The notes beneath the pieces are model-generated. The model saw only the letters and a program-made list of their open reading frames with translations, did no database searches and was not told the DNA's origin. DNA of 64,000 nt from Natronosalvus halobius. Lineage in GTDB: Archaea; Halobacteriota; Halobacteria; Halobacteriales; Natrialbaceae. Shown here in pieces: positions 45,371-51,952 of this stretch. The number at the start of each line of letters is the position of its first letter. The stretch's first letter is position 1. Where the stretch lies: contig NZ_CP099997.1 in assembly GCF_024138145.1 (NCBI RefSeq), forward strand, positions 186,001 through 250,000, written 5' to 3'. The position numbers were made by a program, and so were the translations under genes.

Positions 45371-45429
45371 GCGCCCAGGTTCTGGATACTCGAGTCCTGA
45401 GTCCTCGAACCTTGATCCTCGAATCTTGA
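45359..45429. repeat. Duplicated 3' end of the DUF35 fusion plus 14 bp tandem repeat
   Basis: CTCGAGTCCTGAG at 45359-45371 includes the stop codon and recurs at 45389-45401, a 30 bp period. Directly after it TCCTCGAACCTTGA and TCCTCGAATCTTGA (45402-45429) form a 14 bp tandem pair. Confidence 0.8.
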
Positions 45430-45469
45430 TCCTCGATTTTCGTTTCGACACCAAAGCGCTCGAGCCGGC

Positions 45470-46612
45470 TCACTCCCGATCGAAGACGACGGCGACCCCC
45501 TGTCCAAACCCGACGCACATCGTCGCGAGGCCGTAGCGGCCGTCGCGGCGAGCGAGTTCGTGAAGCAGGGTCGTCGTAATTCGCGCGCCGGAACAGCCCA
45601 GCGGGTGGCCGAGCGCGATGGCACCGCCGTTGACGTTCAGTTTGTCCTCATCGAACCCGAGTTCGTCGGCGCAGTAGAGACTCTGGGAGGCAAAGGCCTC
45701 GTTGAGTTCCACGAGGTCCAGATCAGAAACCGAGAGGTCGGCGGCCTCGAGCGCCTGGGTAGTCGCGGGAACCGGTCCAGTCCCCATCACGGTCGGATCG
45801 ACGCCGGCGACGCCGCGGGCTCCGACGCTTGCCAGGATCTCGAGCCCTCGCTCCTCGGCGTACTGGCGACTCGTGACGAGCAGTCCCGCGGCGCCGTCGG
45901 TCAGCGGCGAGGCGTTGCCGGGCGTCACGGTGGCCGCGTCGTCGTCCGCGAAGACCGTGGGGAGGCCGGCGAGGGTCTCGAGGTCGGTGTCGGGGCGGGG
46001 GCCCTCGTCTGTCTCCACTATTCCCTCGGACGTATCGACTGGGACGACCTCGTCGTCGAACCGCCCTTCGTCCCACGCCTCGAGGGCACGTTCGTGTGAC
46101 CGAAGCGCGAACGCGTCCTGGACATCCCGCGAAATGTCGTACCGTCTGGCGACTCGTTCGGCGGTTGCGCCCATCGGCAGGTCGTCGGCATCGTAGCGCT
46201 CCTCGATGCCGGGGTGGAGCCAGCTCGAGAACGGGACCCGACTCATGTGCTCGACGCCAGCGACGGGGTAGACGTCACCGTCGCCCGTTTCGACGGCTCG
46301 CACGGCGTCGACGAGCGTCGTCAGCGAGGAGCCACAGAGTCGGGTCGTCGTCGCTCCCGGCACGGTTTCCGGAAAGCCGCCGGCGAGCAGCGACTGGCGG
46401 GCCAGGTTCCGCCCCTGTTCGTTCTCCTGGTTGGCACAGCCGAGTCGGAAGTCGTCCCACTCCTCGGCGGGGACCCCCGTGCGTTCGACCAGCGCCTCCA
46501 GGACGGTTACGACGAGGTCCTCGGGGTAGGTCTCGGCGAGTCCACCGTCCTTGCGTCCCTGTGGCGTCCGTACGGCGTCGACGATAACGGCCTCGGCGTC
46601 GGCGTCTGTCAT
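45470..46612 (-). CDS. paaJ: Thiolase, PaaJ/acetyl-CoA acetyltransferase type
   Basis: A 380-residue thiolase of the classical type. The acyl-accepting Cys is in [15 protein letters not shown], followed by [25 protein letters not shown] with the catalytic His, and [12 protein letters not shown] with the second Cys. In the phenylacetate pathway PaaJ cleaves 3-oxo-5,6-dehydrosuberyl-CoA and 3-oxoadipyl-CoA. Assignment to PaaJ is from context beside paaH; plain acetoacetyl-CoA thiolase cannot be excluded. Start is the ATG at 46612, preceded by an in-frame GTG. Divergent from paaH. Confidence 0.92.
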   Translation of the reverse strand: MTDADAEAVIVDAVRTPQGRKDGGLAETYPEDLVVTVLEALVERTGVPAEEWDDFRLGCANQENEQGRNLARQSLLAGGFPETVPGATTTRLCGSSLTTLVDAVRAVETGDGDVYPVAGVEHMSRVPFSSWLHPGIEERYDADDLPMGATAERVARRYDISRDVQDAFALRSHERALEAWDEGRFDDEVVPVDTSEGIVETDEGPRPDTDLETLAGLPTVFADDDAATVTPGNASPLTDGAAGLLVTSRQYAEERGLEILASVGARGVAGVDPTVMGTGPVPATTQALEAADLSVSDLDLVELNEAFASQSLYCADELGFDEDKLNVNGGAIALGHPLGCSGARITTTLLHELARRDGRYGLATMCVGFGQGVAVVFDRE

Positions 46613-46797
46613 CACGAAGGTGGTCGGACGGTCGGGGGTTAAGCGTTTGGCTCCCTGCAGTGGTCGCCGGTCCTGGCGGACTGGGCGGCGGCCAACGATC
46701 CGGGGCGGTGAACGACTCGGTGTGCCGGATCGTTCGCCACGCCGAACGTATCGCCCGAACGGAAACGGCTTTCACACAGCCCCGAAAACCCCGAGGT

Positions 46798-47736
46798 ATG
46801 CGAGTCGCAGTACTCGGCGCCGGAACCATGGGCCACGGCATCGCCCAGGTGACGGCCATGGCGGGCCACGACGTGACCGTGCGAGACATCGAAACCGAAT
46901 ACGTCGAGAACGGCCTCGAGTCTATCGAGGCCAACCTCGAGGGCGGCATCGAACGCGACAAGGTCACCCGCGAGGAGGCCGACGCCGCGCTCGAGCGCCT
47001 CTCGGGAACGACGGACCTCGCGGAAGCCGTCGAGGGCACGGACCTCGTGATCGAGGCCGTTCCGGAGGACATCGACCTCAAGACGGGGACGCTCGAGGAC
47101 GTGGAGGCGCTCGTCGGCGACGATACCGTCGTCGCGACGAACACCTCGTCGCTGTCGATCACGAAAATCGCGAGCGCGGCCGAGCGCGACGGACGGGTGA
47201 TCGGCCTGCACTTCTTCAATCCGGTCCACATCATGGGGCTGGTCGAGATCGTCGTGGCCGAACAGACCGACGACGACACCGTCGAATTCGCCCACGAGTT
47301 CGTCGAGGACATCGGCAAGACGCCGGTCGAAGTGACCGACTCGCCCGGGTTCGCCTCCTCGAGACTCGGCGTCGCCCTCGGCGTCGAGGCGATCCGGATG
47401 GTCCAGGAAGGGGTCGCCGACCCGCGGGACGTCGACGCCGCGATGGAACTCGGCTACAACCACCCGATGGGCCCGATCGAACTCGGCGACGTGGTCGGCC
47501 TCGACGTTCGCCTGGACATCCTCGAGTACCTGCGCGAGGAACTCGGCGAGCGGTTCAGGCCGCCGCAGGCGCTCAAGCGGAAGGTGCGCGCCGGCAAGTT
47601 GGGCAAGAAGACCGGCGAGGGGTTCTACGTCTGGGAGGACGGTGAGGTCGTGGGGGTCAGCGGCGAGTACGAGGGTGACGACGGTGAAGATGGGGACGAC
47701 GGTGAAGACGATGACGACCGCGGAGGCTCGAACTGA
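46798..47736 (+). CDS. paaH: 3-hydroxyacyl-CoA dehydrogenase, PaaH-like
   Basis: A 312-residue NAD-dependent enzyme: Rossmann motif AVLGAGTMGHGIAQV at residue 4, NTSSLSITKIA, catalytic HFFNPVHIM and VTDSPGFASSRLG. The C-terminal helical domain is complete to KTGEGFYVWEDGE. In the pathway it oxidises 3-hydroxyadipyl-CoA. The last 20 residues are an acidic tail (GDDGEDGDDGEDDDDRGG) created by an 18 bp tandem duplication. Its stop overlaps the next gene by one base, so both are one unit. Confidence 0.94.
   Translation: MRVAVLGAGTMGHGIAQVTAMAGHDVTVRDIETEYVENGLESIEANLEGGIERDKVTREEADAALERLSGTTDLAEAVEGTDLVIEAVPEDIDLKTGTLEDVEALVGDDTVVATNTSSLSITKIASAAERDGRVIGLHFFNPVHIMGLVEIVVAEQTDDDTVEFAHEFVEDIGKTPVEVTDSPGFASSRLGVALGVEAIRMVQEGVADPRDVDAAMELGYNHPMGPIELGDVVGLDVRLDILEYLREELGERFRPPQALKRKVRAGKLGKKTGEGFYVWEDGEVVGVSGEYEGDDGEDGDDGEDDDDRGGSN
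47674..47709 (+). repeat. 18 bp in-frame tandem duplication at the 3' end of paaH
   Basis: Two 18 bp units (47674-47691, 47692-47709) differ at two bases and encode the GDDGED acidic tail twice. Confidence 0.8.
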
Positions 47737-48578
47737 TGCTCCCCGACGACCCCGTCGACGGCGCCGAGGACATCGACGCCGCAGCCGAGGATTGCGATCT
47801 GGTCCACGCGAGCGTTGGCGACCGCGTGCCCGGCGTCGCGACGGTCACGATCGACCGTCCGGACGCCCGAAACGCGCTTAACGCGCAGGTTCGGCGCGAG
47901 TTGAAGGATATCGCGGCCGCCGTCGCCGAGAGCGACGTCCGCGTCGTCGTGCTCACGGGTGCCGACGAGGCCAAAGCCTTCGTTGCCGGCGCCGACGTCG
48001 GCGAGTTCCGCGACCGGAGCGCCCTCGAGCAGCGAGAGATCTCGAAGCGCCCCCGCGTCTACGAGGTCATCGACGATCTGCCCCAGCCGGTGATCGGACG
48101 GCTCAACGGCCACGCGCTGGGCGGTGGTTGTGAACTCGCGCAGGCCTGTGACGTGCGCATCGCCCACAAGCGGGCGAAGATTGGCCAGCCGGAGATCAAC
48201 CTCGGGATCATGCCCGGCGGCGGCGGCACCCAGCGTCTCCCCCGCCTGGTCGGGGAGGGCCAGGCGATGCGCCTGATCCTCTCGGGGGACCTGATCGACG
48301 CCGCGGAGGCGCGCGAGATTGGTCTCGTCGATATCGTCTGTGGAGACGCCGAGGAACTGGACGAGGAGGTCTACGGGCTCGCCGAATCGATGGCCGAGCA
48401 GAGTCCCGTCGCCCTCGAACTGGCCAAGACCGCCGTCAAGGCAGCCTCGCGGACCGACCTCGAGCAGGGCATCGAGTACGAGGCCGAACTGTTCGCTCAG
48501 TTGTTCGGAACCGCGGACAAGAACGAGGGAATCGACGCGTTCTTCGAGGATCGAGAGCCGGAGTGGACGGGCGAGTGA
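47736..48578 (+). CDS. Enoyl-CoA hydratase/isomerase, PaaF/PaaG-like
   Basis: A 280-residue crotonase-fold enzyme. Oxyanion-hole segments are KAFVAGADVGEF and GHALGGGCELAQACD; the two catalytic Glu positions of true hydratases are filled (GGGCELAQ and GQPEINLGIMPGGGGTQRL), favouring a hydratase (PaaF, 2,3-dehydroadipyl-CoA) over the isomerase PaaG. Residues 1-25 are an acidic extension. It overlaps paaH by one base. Only one crotonase gene is in the window, though the pathway needs both PaaF and PaaG activities. Confidence 0.93.
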   Translation: MLPDDPVDGAEDIDAAAEDCDLVHASVGDRVPGVATVTIDRPDARNALNAQVRRELKDIAAAVAESDVRVVVLTGADEAKAFVAGADVGEFRDRSALEQREISKRPRVYEVIDDLPQPVIGRLNGHALGGGCELAQACDVRIAHKRAKIGQPEINLGIMPGGGGTQRLPRLVGEGQAMRLILSGDLIDAAEAREIGLVDIVCGDAEELDEEVYGLAESMAEQSPVALELAKTAVKAASRTDLEQGIEYEAELFAQLFGTADKNEGIDAFFEDREPEWTGE

Positions 48579-48583
48579 CTACT

Positions 48584-48603
48584 CCCACGACTGAAGTCGT
48601 GGG
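48584..48603. mobile_element. Solitary IS200/605-type end hairpin downstream of the enoyl-CoA hydratase
   Basis: CCCACGACTGAAGTCGTGGG, a perfect 9 bp stem, starts 6 bp after the stop codon and is followed by CTTTCTCCTC. I recognise this hairpin as the end of haloarchaeal IS200/IS605 elements. No transposase lies next to it, so it is a solo remnant or a co-opted terminator. Confidence 0.6.
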
Positions 48604-48688
48604 CTTTCTCCTCGTATCTATGTAACCGATATTTGGCTACATGCCGCCGCAGTTTTCGACGCGTCGCCAACCGACCCTCGAGCGCCGT

Positions 48689-49285
48689 TCAGGCGGGCAT
48701 CTCCCGCTCGGCCGGCGGCAGTCGAACGGCGTCGACGATGGGTTCGTCGAACGAGAGGCGCATGGCCAGGTCGCCGCCGCTCCGACCGGTGATCCGGAAT
48801 CCCAGTTTCCGGTAGACGTGTACGGCTCGCTCGTTGGTCGCGTCTACGTCGAGCGTGAGTGCCTCGTGGCCGTTCTCGGCGGCCGTGGCGATCGTGTGCC
48901 GGCAGAGTTCGCTCCCGACGCCCCCGTCGTGGTAGTCGGGGTCGACGAAGATCACGAACTCCGGTTCCGCGTTCGATGTCGGCGCGTAGGCCGCGTGACC
49001 GACGATGCGCGTCCCGTCTCGAGCGACGAGATTGGTGCCCGTCTCGAACAAGGCGTCGAGCCAGGCGTCGATTCGCTCGAGACGGATCGGCGGCAGTCCC
49101 ATCGACCGATGTGCGTCGGGGTAGTCCGCGTACATGGATCGGAGGCCCTCGCGATGGCGGTCGCTCGCGGGTTCGACGAGCAGTGCCCGCCCGTGCTTGT
49201 CGATGAAGCGCGGGCACCGGGGCGGACAGCCGGCGGTTCCCTCACACGATGACGGGTTCCAGGCGGCGCAGGTATCGATCGACAT
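48689..49285 (-). CDS. GNAT family N-acetyltransferase with Cys-rich leader
   Basis: A 198-residue acetyltransferase. The GNAT core runs from about residue 35 (ALLVEPASDRHREGLRSMYA) to ERAVHVYRKLGFRITG, with the acetyl-CoA site near DPDYHDGGVGSELCRHTI. Before the core, residues 5-30 hold several Cys (SSCEGTAGCPPRCPRFIDKHG), a pattern typical of a haloarchaeal GNAT group and probably a zinc or redox site. Start ATG 49285; a GTG at 49297 is also in frame. Substrate unknown. The hydratase and this gene are convergent. Confidence 0.88.
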   Translation of the reverse strand: MSIDTCAAWNPSSCEGTAGCPPRCPRFIDKHGRALLVEPASDRHREGLRSMYADYPDAHRSMGLPPIRLERIDAWLDALFETGTNLVARDGTRIVGHAAYAPTSNAEPEFVIFVDPDYHDGGVGSELCRHTIATAAENGHEALTLDVDATNERAVHVYRKLGFRITGRSGGDLAMRLSFDEPIVDAVRLPPAEREMPA

Positions 49286-49427
49286 TATCGTTCTCACCAG
49301 TAGCTACGAGTGCTAGTACCATCACGTTCGTCCCGAACATGCGTGGGTGGTTTATATTCTCTCGAGAGGCAAACACCGCCTCGAGTGGATCCCTGGAACG
49401 TACGGCGAGCCCTGGCCCTGCGCTCAC

Positions 49428-49550
49428 TCCGCCGAAAGGGTCGTCATCGGTCGCTTGCTTGTGCGGCTGACGGTGAAACGGTCGTCAGCGATCGTTCTCT
49501 GCTGAGGATGACGGCGAAACGGTCGTCACCGGTCGCTCGCTGCTGAGGAT
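49428..49550. repeat. Three 41 bp tandem repeats over the 3' end of a uspA gene
   Basis: Units near 49428, 49469 and 49510 share a GAAA.GGTCGTCA core and a GCTGAGGAT-like end. The gene's stop lies inside the middle unit, so part of the coding 3' end and its downstream copies are the same sequence; the outer unit is the most diverged. Confidence 0.8.
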
Positions 49551-49898
49551 GACCGCCTGGGTGACACTCCCGAAGAGCACCTTCCCGGTGGGCGTCCGCT
49601 TGCGACCGGAGAGACAGATCATGTCGGCCTCGAGTTCGGCCGCCGCCTCGATGAGTTCGCTCGCCGGTTCCCCGCTCGTCTCGTAGTACTCGTACTCGAC
49701 GTCGTGGTCCTCGAGGACGTCGATGGCCCGTCGGACGGAATCGAGTTGCTGAATCGACGCCCCTTCTGGGTTGTCCTGGAAGACGTGGGTCAAGATTGCG
49801 GTCACGTCCGTACTCGCTGCGGGGAGCGAGGCGATCATTCGGGCCTGTGTCTGTGCTCGTTCGACGTTCGTGTCCAGACCGACCAGTATCCGGTACAT
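49485..49898 (-). CDS. Universal stress protein (UspA)
   Basis: A 137-residue UspA domain starting MYRILVGLDTNVERAQTQAR; the ATP-binding loop is recognisable in LSGRKRTPTGKVLFGSVTQAV. ATG at 49898 is preferred; an ATG two codons upstream is possible. The C-terminal TVSPSSSAENDR is coded by a 41 bp tandem repeat, so the end of the protein has drifted. Divergent from the MaoC gene. Confidence 0.92.
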   Translation of the reverse strand: MYRILVGLDTNVERAQTQARMIASLPAASTDVTAILTHVFQDNPEGASIQQLDSVRRAIDVLEDHDVEYEYYETSGEPASELIEAAAELEADMICLSGRKRTPTGKVLFGSVTQAVILSSERPVTTVSPSSSAENDR

Positions 49899-50010
49899 GC
49901 ACATCGATTGTGGCGGAATCGTCATAATCTCTCGGGTGCGAGGCGCCTCGAGGAGATTTGGTTGCTCTGATCGAGGTGGCGTCGGTCGGGACATATGACG
50001 GGAGGAAAAT

Positions 50011-50019
50011 CTATTTATC
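50011..50019 (+). promoter_or_regulatory. TATA-like box of the MaoC gene
   Basis: CTATTTATC lies about 28 nt before the ATG at 50043, the spacing expected for a leaderless haloarchaeal transcript. Confidence 0.55.
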
Positions 50020-50042
50020 CGCTCTATTTGAACAGACATATC

Positions 50043-50504
50043 ATGGCATACAGCTACGAGCCACACTACTTCGAAGACTTCGAAGAGGGGCAGACCTTCG
50101 AGAGCGTCGGCCGAACCGTGACCGAGTCCGACTTCGTCCTCCACTCGATGTTCACCGGCGACTGGACCGAACTCCACACGAACAAACACTTCGCCGAGGA
50201 GGGTCACTTCGACGGGCGGGTCGCTCACGGTCCGATGACGTTCTCGCTGGCAACCGGGTTCGTCTACCGCTGTGGCATCGTCGAGCGGACGGTCTACGCC
50301 TTCCTCGGGATGAACTACATGAACATCCCCAACCCGGTCTACATGGACGACACCATCGAACTCGACATGGAGGTCACCGAGAAGCGCGAACTCTCGAGCA
50401 AGGACGACGCTGGCCTGGTGACGATCGATACCACCATGACGAACCAGGAAGAGGATGTGGTCTTCGAGGGTGACATGAAGTTCCTCATCAAGCGCCAGGA
50501 GTAA
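50043..50504 (+). CDS. MaoC-type (R)-specific enoyl-CoA hydratase
   Basis: A 153-residue hotdog hydratase. The hydratase-2 motif is present as FTGDWTELHTNKHFA (Asp and His catalytic pair) with RVAHGPMTFSLATGF after it. Start at 50043 is supported by the upstream TATA box. In E. coli the MaoC domain of PaaZ opens the oxepin-CoA ring; a free MaoC protein at the edge of this phenylacetate region is a candidate for that step, with the aldehyde dehydrogenase at 33.8 kb as the other half. Alternatively it serves general acyl-CoA metabolism. Confidence 0.93.
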   Translation: MAYSYEPHYFEDFEEGQTFESVGRTVTESDFVLHSMFTGDWTELHTNKHFAEEGHFDGRVAHGPMTFSLATGFVYRCGIVERTVYAFLGMNYMNIPNPVYMDDTIELDMEVTEKRELSSKDDAGLVTIDTTMTNQEEDVVFEGDMKFLIKRQE

Positions 50505-50584
50505 TATCCTACCTCGTTTTGGGTGAACTGTTCGTCTTCGGTCGATTTTCTGTCAATCGAATAGTTACAGAGTATATATAACCC

Positions 50585-50630
50585 GTCCATCTACGGGTGA
50601 ATATTTATACAGCATCCACGATAGATGGAC
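50585..50630 (+). promoter_or_regulatory. 9 bp inverted repeat flanking the TATA box of the Liv operon
   Basis: GTCCATCTA (50585-50593) and TAGATGGAC (50622-50630) are exact complements on either side of ATATTTATA (about 50601-50609). The arrangement suits an operator through which a dimer could block or assist TBP/TFB. The ATG is at 50648. Confidence 0.5.
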
Positions 50631-50647
50631 TTGTGACTCGAGATACC

Positions 50648-51934
50648 ATGAGACAGGGGAACAGACGGCAATTTCTCAGGGGTGCAGTCGTCGGCGGGGC
50701 GGCCGGACTAACCGGACTCGCCGGGTGTATTCAATCGTCAGGTGACGGCAATGGCGACGGGAACGGCAACGGCAATGGTAACGGCAACGGCGGCGCAAGC
50801 GGAACCGTTCCGCTCGCCGTCCTCGAGCCGTTCACGGGACCGTTTAGCGCGCTGGCCGAAGAACGCCACCGAGGAACCGAACTCGCCATCGAACAGATAA
50901 ACGAGAGCGACGAGTACGAGTTCGAATTCGAGTACGAGGATTACGACACCCAGCTCGATTCCGAGTCCGCTATCCAGGAGGCAAACAACGCCGTCCAATC
51001 GCAGGGCGCGGAGTTCTTCACCGGGTGCATCTCGAGTTCGGTCGCGCTGGCGATAAACGATTTCGCTCAGAACAACGAGGTGCTGTACACGCCGGGAGCT
51101 GCCGACGTCTCGATCACCGGGGAGAACTGCAACGAGTGGGTGTTCCGGTTCGAGACGAGCACTGCCCAGATTGCGGAGGTCATGTCGCGGTGGATGGCCG
51201 AGGAGATGGGTGACCAGTTGTTCTACCATATCGCCGATTACGCCTACGGCGACTCCGTCCACAACGAGATCGGCACGCGGATGGAGAACCTCAGCGATGG
51301 GTACGAGGAAGTCGGCATCACCCGCTCGGACCCCGGGTCGACGGACTTCGCCTCGTTCATCACGCAAATCTCGGACGCCAGCGACGAGGCCGACGCGCTC
51401 GTCGTTGGGATGACCGGCGCGGACCTGGCGACGTTCCTCACACAGGCGAAAGACCGGGGACTGCACGACGAAATACCGATCGTGACGACGACCGGATCGT
51501 TCCGGGCCGTGATGTCAGGTGCGGGCGAGGGTGCGTACGGCATCTATAGCGGAACCCGGTACGTTCCGACGATCGAAACCGGCGACAACCAGACGTTCGT
51601 CAGCGACTACCAGGACGCCTACGACGGCGACCTCCCTGACAACTTCTCGCGAGTCGGCTACGAATCCATCCGGATGGTCGCGAACGGTATTCGAGAAGCC
51701 GACTCGACGGACCCTGCCGACGTCAGGGACACCCTGCCCGGCCTGGAACACGAGACGATTTTCGGCCCCGTCGAGTTCCGGGAGTGCGATCACCAGGCGA
51801 CGAACCCGGTCTGGATGGCCGAGTGCGTCGAACCTGAGGAAGGGGACATCGCGGACGTGAACCTCCTCGAGGGGTGGGAACTCGACGGCGAGGAAGCCGC
51901 CCCCGACTGTGAATCGACGGGTTGTTCACTCTGA
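50648..51934 (+). CDS. Branched-chain-amino-acid-type ABC substrate-binding lipoprotein
   Basis: A 428-residue type I periplasmic-binding protein (LivK/Peripla_BP_6). Signal: NRRQFLRGAVVGGAAG with lipobox LAGC (Cys27), so Tat-exported and lipid-anchored, followed by a Gly/Asn/Asp linker. The fold starts at VPLAVLEPFTGPFSALAEER; VLYTPGAADVSITGENCNEWVFR and YGDSVHNEIGTRM are family-like. First of a four-gene importer operon. Position 0.6 kb from the phenylacetate genes raises the possibility that it binds an aromatic acid rather than an amino acid, as several LivK-type proteins do; ligand unknown. Confidence 0.92.
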   Translation: MRQGNRRQFLRGAVVGGAAGLTGLAGCIQSSGDGNGDGNGNGNGNGNGGASGTVPLAVLEPFTGPFSALAEERHRGTELAIEQINESDEYEFEFEYEDYDTQLDSESAIQEANNAVQSQGAEFFTGCISSSVALAINDFAQNNEVLYTPGAADVSITGENCNEWVFRFETSTAQIAEVMSRWMAEEMGDQLFYHIADYAYGDSVHNEIGTRMENLSDGYEEVGITRSDPGSTDFASFITQISDASDEADALVVGMTGADLATFLTQAKDRGLHDEIPIVTTTGSFRAVMSGAGEGAYGIYSGTRYVPTIETGDNQTFVSDYQDAYDGDLPDNFSRVGYESIRMVANGIREADSTDPADVRDTLPGLEHETIFGPVEFRECDHQATNPVWMAECVEPEEGDIADVNLLEGWELDGEEAAPDCESTGCSL

Positions 51935-51952
51935 TCGGAGAGCACTAGTTGA

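Noticed and set aside
47625-48167. Minus-strand frame over the paaH/hydratase junction
   Set aside because: Ends in a Ser/Pro-rich translation of the acidic repeat; clearly a mirror frame.
49428-49550. CRISPR-like repeats
   Set aside because: Units are contiguous, overlap coding sequence and have no spacers.
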